Shown: positions 5,267 through 13,707, counted from the first letter of the stretch. The stretch is 13,934 bases of DNA from an uncultured Lachnospiraceae bacterium (GCA_934418055.1 CAKRWX010000034.1:1-13934), one strand, 5' to 3'. Numbers and translations: made by a program. The notes: generated by a model not told the origin, from the sequence alone.

Positions 5267-8029
5267 TTACACAATCACATCCACTCTGCTGCCAACGCCC
5301 TCCCGATTCCGTTCCTTGGTAACCACAATCTTTTTCTCGATCCGGTCTTTCAGTTCGGAAACATGGGAAATGATTCCCACCAGGCGATTTCCTTCCGTCA
5401 ATCCATTTAAGGCATTGATGGCCTGATTGAGGGCATCTTCATCCAGAGAACCAAATCCCTCATCCACAAACATGGCGTCCAGACGTATTCCTCCTGCCAT
5501 GGACTGGATCTCGTCTGAAAGTCCCAGTGCCAGGGAAAGGGACGCCTGGAAACTCTCTCCTCCGGAAAGTGTCTTGACGCTGCGCTCCGTGCCATTATAG
5601 TGATCAATGACATTTAAATCCAGTCCCGCTTTCTCCCTCTTATTCCCAGAAGTTTCCTGGCGCTTTAACTCGTACTGGCCGCTGGACATGGTCAGAAGCC
5701 GCAGGTTCGCCCTTCGTAAGATCCGGTCGAAATACGTCATCTGAATATAAGTCTCCAACTCCACTTTCTGCTTCTGGTTCAGGGTTCCGCCCGCCGTATC
5801 TGACAATGCTTTCACCCAGACATATTTCTTTTCCGCACGGATCATATCCTCTTTACGCTTCTCCACCGCCTGAATGATGGAACTGTTCCGGGAAATAGCT
5901 GCGTAAATATCCTGATACTGCTGGGAAATTCTCTGTTTTTCCTGCGTAAGCGTTGCTTTTCTCTCACGCACGCTTTCCTCTGAATTTACTTGCAGTCTCT
6001 GAGCCTGATCATCTGAAATCTGGGCTCTTAATGTCTCAACCGCTGCTGAAAGTGCCGCTTCCTGGCGGTTGTAATTCTCCCTTTTCTTTCCTGCGTCCGT
6101 AACCTGTTTTTCCAGATTGCGGATCTGCTTCTCCTGATCTTCCATCTGGTGAACCAGAGATGTCTCTTCTAAACTGGTAATTTCATAGGCTCTGGCAATC
6201 TCTTCTGCCTCTTTTTTCTGTTCTTCTGCCCTCCTGGAAAGTTCTTCCACCTGAGTCTGCAGCCGCACGGCATCCTCTCTGGCATGGGCCATGTTCTGCT
6301 CCAGTTCCTCTGTTTTCTGTTCAATGAACGGAATCTGCTGCTCTAATTTCTTTTTCCGTTCCAGACTGTGAGACGCTTGCATCACCTGTTGTTGGAAAAT
6401 TTTTTGATTTTCCAACAATTTCTGTTCTTCCTCTGGTGTCAGAAGCAAGTTTTCTTCTCCGTCAATCAATTCCCGGATATGCCCAGCATCTCCGCTATAT
6501 TTCTGCGCTTTCTCCGCGGCTTTGGTCATCTCTTCCCGCTTTTGATCCAGCTCCTGTTTTTCCGGAATCCGGCCCTCAAAGACAGCCAAATGAGGATGAT
6601 GAATGGAACCGCAGACTGGACAAGCCTTTCCTTCTTCCAGATTCTTTGCTAAAAGTCCCGCCTGAGCGTCCAGAAATGTATGCTCTAGCTGCTGATATTC
6701 TTCCCGCAGAAGATCCCGTTCCTTCGCTGCCTTCTGATACTTTTTCTGAATGGTTTCTAACTGGACTTTCCACGATGAGATCGCTTCCTTGTGACGTTTC
6801 TGCTCCTCTAATTCCTTGCGGGTCTGCTCCAAGCGGTTTTTCGATGCCTCCAGCTGCTGTCCCGCATCTTTCACAGTCTCCTGTTCTGCTCTGGCTTTTC
6901 TCAGCCATTCTCTGGCTTCCTGCCGCTTATCTTCACCATCGGAACAAATTTGATCCTGCTGTTGTTTCTTTTGTTCTGTTTGTTTTAATTGTTTTGTTAA
7001 TTCCTGTATTATCCGAAGCTGATCCAGAAGTGTCTTCTGCTTCTGAAGCTGTTCTTCTAAAATTGCCTTCTGGGCAACTCCTTCAGCTGCCTGTTTCTCT
7101 TCCTGTTCCAGCGCTGGAAGTGTATCCCTTAAAGCATGCAGACGGCACGATTGTTCTTCCAGATCTCTTGCAATGGCATGATACTGACTGATCTTTCCCA
7201 ATAACTGGTTGATCTCTTCCAAACGTTCCTCCACCTGTTTTTGCTGTTTCTGAAGGTCCTGACTGTCCGCCTGCTGGAACTCCAGCATCTGATTTAACAA
7301 TTCCAGCCCCCGTTCCATTTTTCCACGGAATCCTTCTTTTTTCAGCTCTGCCCATTCCATTTCCAGAACTGGATCTTCTACACAAATGGCCCCGCTCATG
7401 TGCTGGTCGATACTCCGAAGGCTCTCTTCATATTCCTTCCAGCACCGTTTCACCTCATCCTTTAACCGGTACTGGATCTGCTGGTAAATTCCTGTGTGAA
7501 AAATCTGCCGGAAAATCTCTCCACGTTGGGCCGTTCCTGCCAGCAGAAGCTTTTGGAAATCTCCCTGGGCAATCATGGCGATCTGGGTAAACTGACGGTA
7601 ATCCAATCCGATCAGCTGTTCCACAGCGCGGGTCACTTCACTGGCTTTTGTCACCGGAGATCTCCCATCCGGGAATTCCAGCACAGCATCGGCTTTCTGA
7701 ACTGTTGTTCCTTCACCCCGCTCCTTGGGTCTTACATATTCTGGATTTCTGGTAATTTTATATGATTTTCCATGGTACAGAAAGGTCAATTTCACAAAAG
7801 TCGGCGTCTTCGGATTGGCATACTGGCTGCGAAACATACCAGATTCCCGCACCTGGCCACTGGCCTCACCAAAAAGCGCAAAGGTGATCGCATCAAAAAT
7901 TGTGGTTTTTCCCGCTCCGGTGTCTCCTGTGATCAGGTAAAGTCCCTCTCCTCCCAAAGTTTCAAAAGGGATTTCCACTCTGCCAGCATAGGGGCCAAAG
8001 GCGCTCATCACCAAATTTAAAGGTTTCAT
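5267..8029 (-). CDS. sbcC: Exonuclease subunit SbcC (Rad50-like ATPase)
   Basis: This 920-residue protein is the SMC/Rad50-type ATPase partner of SbcD. The complex cuts DNA hairpins and palindromes and trims double-strand ends. The N-terminal half-ATPase has Walker A GDTGAGKTT at 35-43 and the Q-loop region AMIAQGDFQKLLLAG at 151-165. Two long coiled-coil arms (about 180-460 and 490-740, rich in Q, E and K) flank the zinc hook CPVC at 470-473. The C-terminal half-ATPase has signature LSGGESFQAS at 821-830, Walker B DAMFVDEGFG at 851-860, D-loop SLDE at 861-864 and the switch histidine H889. All active residues are present and the size is slightly under that of the E. coli protein. The start ATG at 8029 shares one base with the sbcD stop (TGATG), and GGAGG at 8037-8041 lies inside the end of sbcD, so translation is coupled. 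Confidence 0.97.
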   Translation of the reverse strand: MKPLNLVMSAFGPYAGRVEIPFETLGGEGLYLITGDTGAGKTTIFDAITFALFGEASGQVRESGMFRSQYANPKTPTFVKLTFLYHGKSYKITRNPEYVRPKERGEGTTVQKADAVLEFPDGRSPVTKASEVTRAVEQLIGLDYRQFTQIAMIAQGDFQKLLLAGTAQRGEIFRQIFHTGIYQQIQYRLKDEVKRCWKEYEESLRSIDQHMSGAICVEDPVLEMEWAELKKEGFRGKMERGLELLNQMLEFQQADSQDLQKQQKQVEERLEEINQLLGKISQYHAIARDLEEQSCRLHALRDTLPALEQEEKQAAEGVAQKAILEEQLQKQKTLLDQLRIIQELTKQLKQTEQKKQQQDQICSDGEDKRQEAREWLRKARAEQETVKDAGQQLEASKNRLEQTRKELEEQKRHKEAISSWKVQLETIQKKYQKAAKERDLLREEYQQLEHTFLDAQAGLLAKNLEEGKACPVCGSIHHPHLAVFEGRIPEKQELDQKREEMTKAAEKAQKYSGDAGHIRELIDGEENLLLTPEEEQKLLENQKIFQQQVMQASHSLERKKKLEQQIPFIEQKTEELEQNMAHAREDAVRLQTQVEELSRRAEEQKKEAEEIARAYEITSLEETSLVHQMEDQEKQIRNLEKQVTDAGKKRENYNRQEAALSAAVETLRAQISDDQAQRLQVNSEESVRERKATLTQEKQRISQQYQDIYAAISRNSSIIQAVEKRKEDMIRAEKKYVWVKALSDTAGGTLNQKQKVELETYIQMTYFDRILRRANLRLLTMSSGQYELKRQETSGNKREKAGLDLNVIDHYNGTERSVKTLSGGESFQASLSLALGLSDEIQSMAGGIRLDAMFVDEGFGSLDEDALNQAINALNGLTEGNRLVGIISHVSELKDRIEKKIVVTKERNREGVGSRVDVIV
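6389..6418. repeat. Perfect 12-bp inverted repeat inside sbcC
   Basis: TTGTTGGAAAAT (6389-6400) and its exact reverse complement (6407-6418) surround a 6-base loop, TTTTTG. On the coding strand it encodes LLENQKIFQQ in the second coiled-coil arm of SbcC. No T-run follows on either strand, so it is not a typical terminator. It may be chance within a Gln-, Glu- and Lys-rich stretch. Confidence 0.8.
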
Positions 8030-9168
8030 CAGCCTTCCTCCTTCAATTTCTGAATCAATTCCCTGGAAAAATCTCTTTGTTCCTGGCTCATAGGCTGATT
8101 ATTCTGCAATTCATAAAATTCTTCAAATAATTCCAGCTCACTTTTCTCCTCCATGGCCTGGACCTGCAGAATCTCCTGATTTTCCCTGGTCCGGCGGTTA
8201 TCATATTCTAACCGCATCAGATTGGGGTAAATGATCCGCAGTTTCTGAAGACCATCCGGGATATCCTCCTCGTCTGTCAATGTAATCTGCAGATAATCAC
8301 TGGTATTGGTTCCTGCATAGAAATCCCTGGCAGTTACTTCCAGATAAGTCCCCTTGATCTTTCGCAGATCCCGCAATGGACGTAAGGGAATCGTGGAAAT
8401 GGAAATGTCTCCCTTTTCTTTTAACTCCACTACTGTGATGGACTTCTGCTGTCCAGCCTCCGAAAAGGAATATTTCAACGGCGTTCCGCAATACCGGACC
8501 GTCTCTCTGCCAATGTGCTGGGGACTGTGGATATGGCCCAGCGCCACGTAATCGAACGCGTCAAACATAGATACGTCGATGTTATCCAGACCTCCTACGA
8601 AGATCTCCTCTGATTCACACCGGCTGGCACCGGTGACAAACTGGTGGGAAACCAACAAATTTCGTTGGGACGGGTCTGATGGGATACTGGATACAACCAT
8701 TCGCAATGCATCGTCGTATGTACGAATCTGATCTGCCTTGTGTTTCCACACACTCCGCACCACTGCCGGTTTCAGAAATGGAAGAAGATAGACACACACA
8801 GTTCCGTACTCGTCCTGCATTTCCACCTTCTCTACAGTTCCGTCATAGACCGGAGAAAGGAAAACGCCTCTGTCTCCCATCAGCCGGGAACCAAAGGCGA
8901 TACGTTCTGCACTGTCATGATTACCGCTGATCGCAAATACGGCAATCTTCCGCACAGATAATTCTGTTAAAAACCAGTCCAGAAGACCGACCGCCTCTGC
9001 AGGCGGAACCGGTTTATCATAGAGATCCCCCGCCAGCAGCACACCATCCGGCTTTTCCCGGTCGGCAACCTCTAAAATCTGTTTCAAAATAAATGCCTGA
9101 TCTTCCAGCATGGAAAACTCATTGACCCGTTTTCCAAGATGCAGATCTGATAAATGAATCAATTTCAT
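8029..9168 (-). CDS. sbcD: Exonuclease subunit SbcD (Mre11-like nuclease)
   Basis: This 379-residue calcineurin-like metallophosphoesterase is the nuclease subunit of SbcCD and normally works with Mn2+. The five phosphoesterase motifs are present: DLH (D8, H10) in IHLSDLHLGK, GDLYD (D48), GNHD (N83, H84), VSHQF (H175) and GHIHSP (H212, H214). The C-terminal part (about 270-379) includes the capping domain and the SbcC-binding end. Start 9168 is preferred over the upstream ATG at 9183 because homologues begin with MK-x-x-H-x-x-D-x-H and GGGAG at 9177-9181 sits eight bases upstream. It follows nth by 66 bases and its stop overlaps the sbcC start, making an nth-sbcD-sbcC operon. Confidence 0.96.
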   Translation of the reverse strand: MKLIHLSDLHLGKRVNEFSMLEDQAFILKQILEVADREKPDGVLLAGDLYDKPVPPAEAVGLLDWFLTELSVRKIAVFAISGNHDSAERIAFGSRLMGDRGVFLSPVYDGTVEKVEMQDEYGTVCVYLLPFLKPAVVRSVWKHKADQIRTYDDALRMVVSSIPSDPSQRNLLVSHQFVTGASRCESEEIFVGGLDNIDVSMFDAFDYVALGHIHSPQHIGRETVRYCGTPLKYSFSEAGQQKSITVVELKEKGDISISTIPLRPLRDLRKIKGTYLEVTARDFYAGTNTSDYLQITLTDEEDIPDGLQKLRIIYPNLMRLEYDNRRTRENQEILQVQAMEEKSELELFEEFYELQNNQPMSQEQRDFSRELIQKLKEEG

Positions 9169-9176
9169 TCGGTATT

Positions 9177-9181
9177 CTCCC
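9177..9181 (-). promoter_or_regulatory. Ribosome-binding site deciding the sbcD start
   Basis: GGGAG on the minus strand lies eight bases before ATG 9168. Using the earlier ATG at 9183 would bury this site in the coding sequence and add five residues (MGEYR) not typical of SbcD. Confidence 0.7.
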
Positions 9182-9193
9182 ATCTGTTCCTGA

Positions 9194-9231
9194 CAGGCTT
9201 ACAGACAGCCTGGCTCATAATCCGGATTATG
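9194..9231. repeat. Two adjacent inverted repeats in the nth-sbcD gap
   Basis: The 66-base gap holds a perfect 16-base palindrome, CATAATCCGGATTATG (9216-9231), and a hairpin pairing CAGGCT (9194-9199) with AGCCTG (9207-9212) around a 7-base loop. Neither is followed by a T-run, so they are not simple terminators. The palindrome could be an operator or an RNA processing or stability element. It does not look like the Firmicutes LexA box. Confidence 0.6.
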
Positions 9232-9234
9232 CTC

Positions 9235-9876
9235 TTACGTTTCTACGCCTGCTTTCATGCAAATATCAGAAAGGCAGCACCGGTCGCAATATGGATGGGT
9301 TCTGGCTGTACAGATCTCTCTTCCATGCATCACCAGGCGATGACAGAAATCGCTTCCTTCCTCTGGTGGAACCAGCTTCCACAAAGCCATTTCTACCTTC
9401 TTAGGCTCTTTGATCCCATCTACCAGCCCCATCCGGTTCACCAGGCGGATACAGTGAGTATCCGTTACGATCGCCGGCTTTCCAAAGACGTCACCCATGA
9501 TCAGATTGGCACTTTTTCGTCCTACCCCCGGGAGCTTTAACAGGGCATTAAAATCATCCGGTATCTGCCCTCCATACTCATCCCTCAGCATTTTCATGCA
9601 GGCACTGATATCTCTTGCTTTGCTGTGTCCTAACCCGCATGGCCTGACGATCCGCTCAATCTCTTCCACATCTGCAGCTGCCAAAGCCTCCACGGATGGA
9701 TATTTTTCAAACAGTCCCGCAACAACCACATTCACTCTTGCATCTGTACACTGCGCTGCTAAACGGACGCTGACTAGTAATTTCCATGCTTCCTTATAAT
9801 CCAGAGTACACTGGGCATCTGGATATTCTTTTTTTAACCGATCGATGATTTCCAGCGTCCGCTGTTCTTTTGTCAT
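9235..9876 (-). CDS. nth: Endonuclease III (base-excision DNA glycosylase/AP lyase)
   Basis: This 213-residue enzyme removes oxidised pyrimidines and cuts the resulting abasic site. The helix-hairpin-helix LPGVGRKSA (115-123) carries the catalytic Lys at 121, and VTDTHCIRLVNRMG holds the catalytic Asp at 139, matching K120 and D138 of the E. coli enzyme. Four cysteines of the [4Fe-4S] cluster are at 189, 197, 200 and 206, giving C-x7-C-x2-C-x5-C, one residue more in the first interval than the usual C-x6-C; C201 is an extra Cys. Start 9876 is chosen because the predicted transcription start is near 9918, which excludes the upstream ATG there, and MTKEQRTLEIIDRL fits the family. It is first in the nth-sbcD-sbcC-small-protein operon. 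Confidence 0.95.
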   Translation of the reverse strand: MTKEQRTLEIIDRLKKEYPDAQCTLDYKEAWKLLVSVRLAAQCTDARVNVVVAGLFEKYPSVEALAAADVEEIERIVRPCGLGHSKARDISACMKMLRDEYGGQIPDDFNALLKLPGVGRKSANLIMGDVFGKPAIVTDTHCIRLVNRMGLVDGIKEPKKVEMALWKLVPPEEGSDFCHRLVMHGREICTARTHPYCDRCCLSDICMKAGVET

Positions 9877-9924
9877 ATCAATTCCGTCCTTCCGATTTTC
9901 TTCTGACCCATAAACCATGGTACC

Positions 9925-9953
9925 ATTTTATCATCTGCCAGAAAAAATCACAA
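9925..9953 (-). promoter_or_regulatory. Predicted promoter of the nth-sbcDC operon
   Basis: On the minus strand TTGTGA (9948-9953) and TAAAAT (9925-9930) are exactly 17 bases apart, and the -10 is extended (TGATAAAAT). Transcription should start near 9918. The -35 box overlaps the last two codons (including the TGA stop) of the AI-2E-family gene. No hairpin terminator was seen between that gene and this promoter. Confidence 0.78.
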
Positions 9954-11087
9954 GTGCCGCTTTTTCAAACGCAGATATACGACTTCCCGGAATATCGTAT
10001 AGAATACCGATACCATAGGGATAAATACAAGCATTCCTACGATCCCCATCAGATTTCCACCAATGGTTACCGCTGCAAGCACCCAGATGGACGGAAGACC
10101 TACGGAGCCTCCAACCACATGTGGATAGATCAGATTACCCTCGATCTGCTGCAAAAGTAAAAATACAATGATAAATAAAATTGCCTGCCTTGGGCTTACC
10201 ATAAAAATCAAAAAACAGCCCATCCCACATCCGATGAAAGCTCCGAAGATCGGAACTAAAGCAGTAAATGCAATCAGCACTCCGATCAAAAGCGCATATG
10301 GCATGCGTAAGAGACTTAATGTGACGACAAACATGCTTCCAAGTATCACTGCTTCCAGGCACTGCCCGGTAAGAAAGCTTGCAAATGTCCGGTAGGTTAG
10401 GGAACAGATCTTCAAAAAAGCATCTGCTTTTTGTCCCGGAACAAATGCAAAAACTACTTTTTTCATCTGCTGCTGCAATTTCTCTTTCTCAAAAAGGATA
10501 TAGCAGGCAAACGAAAAGGCGATAAAAAAGGTTGTTAATCCATTCACAATCGATCCCACTGCAGATACGGTCGTGTTCATCATGTTTCCTGCGCCATTTC
10601 CCAGAATACCGATTCCCCACTTGATCGCCTGGTCAGGATCAAACTGCAGCTGGTTTACCAGCTGCATCATCTCCTGATTATTATGAGAAAATTCCCGGAC
10701 CCAGTTCTGCAGCTCCGGAATAAAATCAGCGATACTCAGCATCAGGCTTCCCATGGTCCGTGTCAGCTGTGGGACCACGCCAAGCATCACTAAGGCGATC
10801 ACACCAAACAGTAACACCACAGTCAGAATGAGACTGACCGGTCTTGCCAGTTTTCTGCCTGTCTTATTGCTTTTTTTGCTCTTATCAAACAGCTTCTTCT
10901 CCAGAAAGCTCATGGGCACATTGATCACAAATGCAATCGCCCCGCCAAGCGCAAACGGAAATACGATGTTCCATATGGTTCTGATCACATCGAGCACAAC
11001 ATCAAACTTCCACAGAGCCACCACAAGAAGTGCTGTAAACACGATCAGTTCCCGAAGTTTTTTCATAGACATGTTGCTAAAATCCAC
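9948..11087 (-). CDS. AI-2E family (UPF0118) membrane protein
   Basis: A 379-residue polytopic inner-membrane protein of the AI-2E transporter family (PF01594). Hydrophobic segments lie at about 13-29, 38-57, 84-106, 176-198, 243-262, 266-298, 301-313 and 333-365. A soluble amphipathic part (about 110-170) follows the third segment, as in the family. The C-terminal signature is clear: VPIFGAFIG (278-286) and QQIEGNLIYPHVVGGSVGLP (313-332). Some members export autoinducer-2 and others act as Na+/H+ antiporters; the substrate here is unknown. GTG 11087 is the preferred start since AGGTGGG at 11095-11101 lies seven bases upstream. GTG 11099 lies within that site and ATG 11072 has no good site. 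The gene overlaps the ATPase gene by 11 bases, so the two are co-transcribed and probably translationally coupled, placing it under the manganese riboswitch. Confidence 0.88.
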   Translation of the reverse strand: MDFSNMSMKKLRELIVFTALLVVALWKFDVVLDVIRTIWNIVFPFALGGAIAFVINVPMSFLEKKLFDKSKKSNKTGRKLARPVSLILTVVLLFGVIALVMLGVVPQLTRTMGSLMLSIADFIPELQNWVREFSHNNQEMMQLVNQLQFDPDQAIKWGIGILGNGAGNMMNTTVSAVGSIVNGLTTFFIAFSFACYILFEKEKLQQQMKKVVFAFVPGQKADAFLKICSLTYRTFASFLTGQCLEAVILGSMFVVTLSLLRMPYALLIGVLIAFTALVPIFGAFIGCGMGCFLIFMVSPRQAILFIIVFLLLQQIEGNLIYPHVVGGSVGLPSIWVLAAVTIGGNLMGIVGMLVFIPMVSVFYTIFREVVYLRLKKRHL

Positions 11088-13707
11088 TATTTTTCCCACC
11101 TTTTCTCAACTTTATACGGATCCATTTCAGTAATTGGATGACCAGCATACTGGCAAATGCATACAGATATACAAAACCAAGCTGTATAAGATCCAGAGTC
11201 TCCACTTTAAACACATGATGAAGTCCCGGAAGCGTCAGTACTGCCGTAATGAATGCTGCCCCAAGTACAAATGCACTCAGAAGCCATGGATTGTTCAAAA
11301 ACTGCTTTGTCAAGATCACCGGATGATCTGATTTGCAGTTGAATCCATGGAACAGGCGTGCCAGGCAAAGCGTTCCAAATGCATATGTGCTTCCAAGCAG
11401 CGCACCGTCCTGGTGATATCCCGTCATAAATCCGATCATCGTCATTGTGCCAATCACCAGACCTTCCAAACCGATCTTGCTAAGAAAATTTCTGGTCAGT
11501 ATTGACTCGTCAGCAGATCTTGGTTTTTCTTTCATCACTTCCCCATGATGTGGTTCCATTCCCAGCGCAATGGCCGGAAGACTGTCCGTCAAAAGATTAA
11601 TAAACAGCAGATGTACCGGTGCAAATGGAACCGGAAGCCCAAAAAACGATGCACAAAGAACCGTAAGAATTGCTCCAAAATTTCCAGATAAAAGAAACTG
11701 GATCGCATTCTTAATGTTCTGATATAGATTTCGTCCATTTTCCACTGCTTTTACAATCGTTGCAAAGTTATCATCTGTGAGCACCATAGCTGCGGCATCC
11801 TTGGCAACCTCGGTTCCAGTCACTCCCATTGCAACACCTATGTCTGCCTGCTTTAATGCTGGAGCATCATTCACTCCATCCCCGGTCATTGCCACAATTT
11901 TCCCTCTCTGCTGCCATGCACGGACAATACGGATCTTATGCTCCGGTGAGACTCTCGCATATACGGAAATGCGGGGAACAAATTCCTTCAGCTGATCATC
12001 ACTCATCTTTTCAATATCAGCACCCTCACAGGCTTCCGACAGATCATGGAGAATACCGATTCGCTTCGCTATCGCAGCTGCCGTGATTTTATGATCTCCT
12101 GTAATCATAACTGGCCGGATTCCTGCCTTTATACATTCTGCAACTGCCGCCTTTGATTCTTCTCTCGGCGGATCCATCATCGCAATCAGTCCAAGGAATA
12201 CAAGATGGTTCTCATCCTCTGCCGTTAATATGTGCTTATCCGGAATATTCCGGTAAGCAAACGCCAGTACCCGGAGTCCTTCCATTGAAAAATCCTGATT
12301 CTGCTGTCGGATGATCTCCTTGTCCTTCTCCGTTAGCTCCCGAACTCCGGCACTGGTCCAGATCCATTCTGTCCGTGCCATCAGACAGTCGATCGCACCT
12401 TTTACGATCATTCGATTCTCGCCATCGATCCGGTGAAGTGTTGACATCATTTTCCGGTCGCTGTCAAATGGGATTTCTCCTTTTCTAGGGGAAAGCCTTC
12501 TTACCTCTGCAGCCTCGACCCCATATCGCATTCCCAGATTGATCAGTGCTGTTTCCGTCGGATCTCCGATCTCCATCCCATTTTCATTGGTAGAATCATT
12601 GCACAAAATACTATCATATAAGAGACAGCTTTGGGCCGGATCTGAGATATCAACTGCAGCTGCCGCAATCCGTTTCCCATCGATATAATAATCTTCTACT
12701 GTCATTTTATTCTGCGTCAATGTTCCTGTTTTATCCGAGCAAATAACCGAAACACTTCCAAGACCTTCCACAGCCTGAAGTTTCCGGATGATCGCATGCT
12801 CTTTGGCCATCTTCTGTGTCCCAAAGGAAAGAACAATGGTAACGATCGAGCTTAATGCTTCTGGGATCGCTGCAACCGCAAGGGCTACCGCAAACATAAA
12901 TGCACTGCTGATCTTCTCACCACGAAACACATTGACCGCAAACAAAATACCACAGAAGACCAGGATCAAAATCGACAGCTTCTTTCCGAATTCTTCCAGA
13001 CTCACCTGAAGTGGCGTCTGTTTTTCTGAAGTCGTTTTTAAAAGTCCCGCGATCTTTCCAACCTCAGTCTGCATTCCGATGTCTGTTACAACCACTCTGC
13101 CGTGTCCATATGTCACAAAACTGCCGGAGAACATCATATTAGAACGATCTCCCAGCGCTGCTTCCTCTAAAATTGGATCTATGCTTTTCTCAACAGCAAG
13201 GCTTTCCCCGGTAAGAGCACTCTCATCCACCTTCAGGCTTGCATTTTCGATCAGCCTTCCATCTGCCGGGATCATATCGCCTGCCTCTAAGAGGATCACA
13301 TCACCAACAACCAGTTCTCTTGCAGGAAGCAGGACAACTGCACCATCGCGCAATACCTTTGCCTGGGGACCAGAAAGCTTTTTCAGGCTCTGCAGGGACT
13401 GTTCCGCTTTTACCGTCTGCACAGTTCCCAAAACTGCATTCATGGTGATCACGATCATGATCACTGCTGCGCTCTCCACATCTCCGAGTATGCCGGATAT
13501 AACTGCCGATGCGATCAGGATCAGTACCAGGAAATCCTTATATTGTTCACCAAAAATCTGCAGGATGCTTTTCTTTTTTCCTTCAGTCAGCTCATTCCAG
13601 CCACAGGCTTCCCTGGACCTTTTTACTTCTTCATCTGTAAGACCTGATTCTCTGCTTTTTACACGATCCAAAACTTCTTCTACCGTCTGTTGGTATATTT
13701 TTTTCAT
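11077..13707 (-). CDS. P2-type cation ATPase, likely Mn2+ (or Mn2+/Ca2+) exporter
   Basis: An 876-residue P-type ATPase of the SERCA/PMR1-like group, with ten predicted membrane helices. Visible motifs: TGES (166-169) in the actuator domain, PEAL (282-285) in M4, the phosphorylated D325 in DKTGT, KGA (436-438) in the nucleotide domain, TGDGVNDAP (608-616) and NLLTDSLPA (704-712) in M6. Ca site II ligands are kept (E283, N704, D708). Site I is not: the position of SERCA E771 is A679 (SGNFGA) and that of E908 is R784 (LARLFHGFN), as in the Listeria pump LMCA1, which moves one ion. By family alone this would be a calcium pump, but a yybP-ykoY Mn2+ riboswitch precedes it, as for Lactococcus YoaB and pneumococcal MgtA, so Mn2+ efflux is the better call. 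ATG 13707 has AAAGGAGG nine bases upstream (13717-13724). Confidence 0.93.
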   Translation of the reverse strand: MKKIYQQTVEEVLDRVKSRESGLTDEEVKRSREACGWNELTEGKKKSILQIFGEQYKDFLVLILIASAVISGILGDVESAAVIMIVITMNAVLGTVQTVKAEQSLQSLKKLSGPQAKVLRDGAVVLLPARELVVGDVILLEAGDMIPADGRLIENASLKVDESALTGESLAVEKSIDPILEEAALGDRSNMMFSGSFVTYGHGRVVVTDIGMQTEVGKIAGLLKTTSEKQTPLQVSLEEFGKKLSILILVFCGILFAVNVFRGEKISSAFMFAVALAVAAIPEALSSIVTIVLSFGTQKMAKEHAIIRKLQAVEGLGSVSVICSDKTGTLTQNKMTVEDYYIDGKRIAAAAVDISDPAQSCLLYDSILCNDSTNENGMEIGDPTETALINLGMRYGVEAAEVRRLSPRKGEIPFDSDRKMMSTLHRIDGENRMIVKGAIDCLMARTEWIWTSAGVRELTEKDKEIIRQQNQDFSMEGLRVLAFAYRNIPDKHILTAEDENHLVFLGLIAMMDPPREESKAAVAECIKAGIRPVMITGDHKITAAAIAKRIGILHDLSEACEGADIEKMSDDQLKEFVPRISVYARVSPEHKIRIVRAWQQRGKIVAMTGDGVNDAPALKQADIGVAMGVTGTEVAKDAAAMVLTDDNFATIVKAVENGRNLYQNIKNAIQFLLSGNFGAILTVLCASFFGLPVPFAPVHLLFINLLTDSLPAIALGMEPHHGEVMKEKPRSADESILTRNFLSKIGLEGLVIGTMTMIGFMTGYHQDGALLGSTYAFGTLCLARLFHGFNCKSDHPVILTKQFLNNPWLLSAFVLGAAFITAVLTLPGLHHVFKVETLDLIQLGFVYLYAFASMLVIQLLKWIRIKLRKGGKNSGF
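11095..11101 (-). promoter_or_regulatory. Ribosome-binding site deciding the AI-2E-family start
   Basis: AGGTGGG on the minus strand, inside the 3' end of the ATPase gene, is spaced seven bases before GTG 11087. It overlaps the alternative GTG at 11099 and so cannot serve it. Confidence 0.6.

Noticed and set aside
6389..6418. Inverted repeat in sbcC as an intrinsic terminator
   Set aside because: No T-run follows on either strand and the gene continues intact through conserved motifs.
6436..7191. Long plus-strand reading frame (251 codons) opposite sbcC
   Set aside because: It lies against the coiled-coil coding part of sbcC, whose Gln-, Glu- and Lys-rich codons give few stops on the other strand; no family resemblance.
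9877..9918. N-terminal extension of Nth to the ATG at 9918
   Set aside because: It coincides with the predicted transcription start and has no ribosome-binding site.
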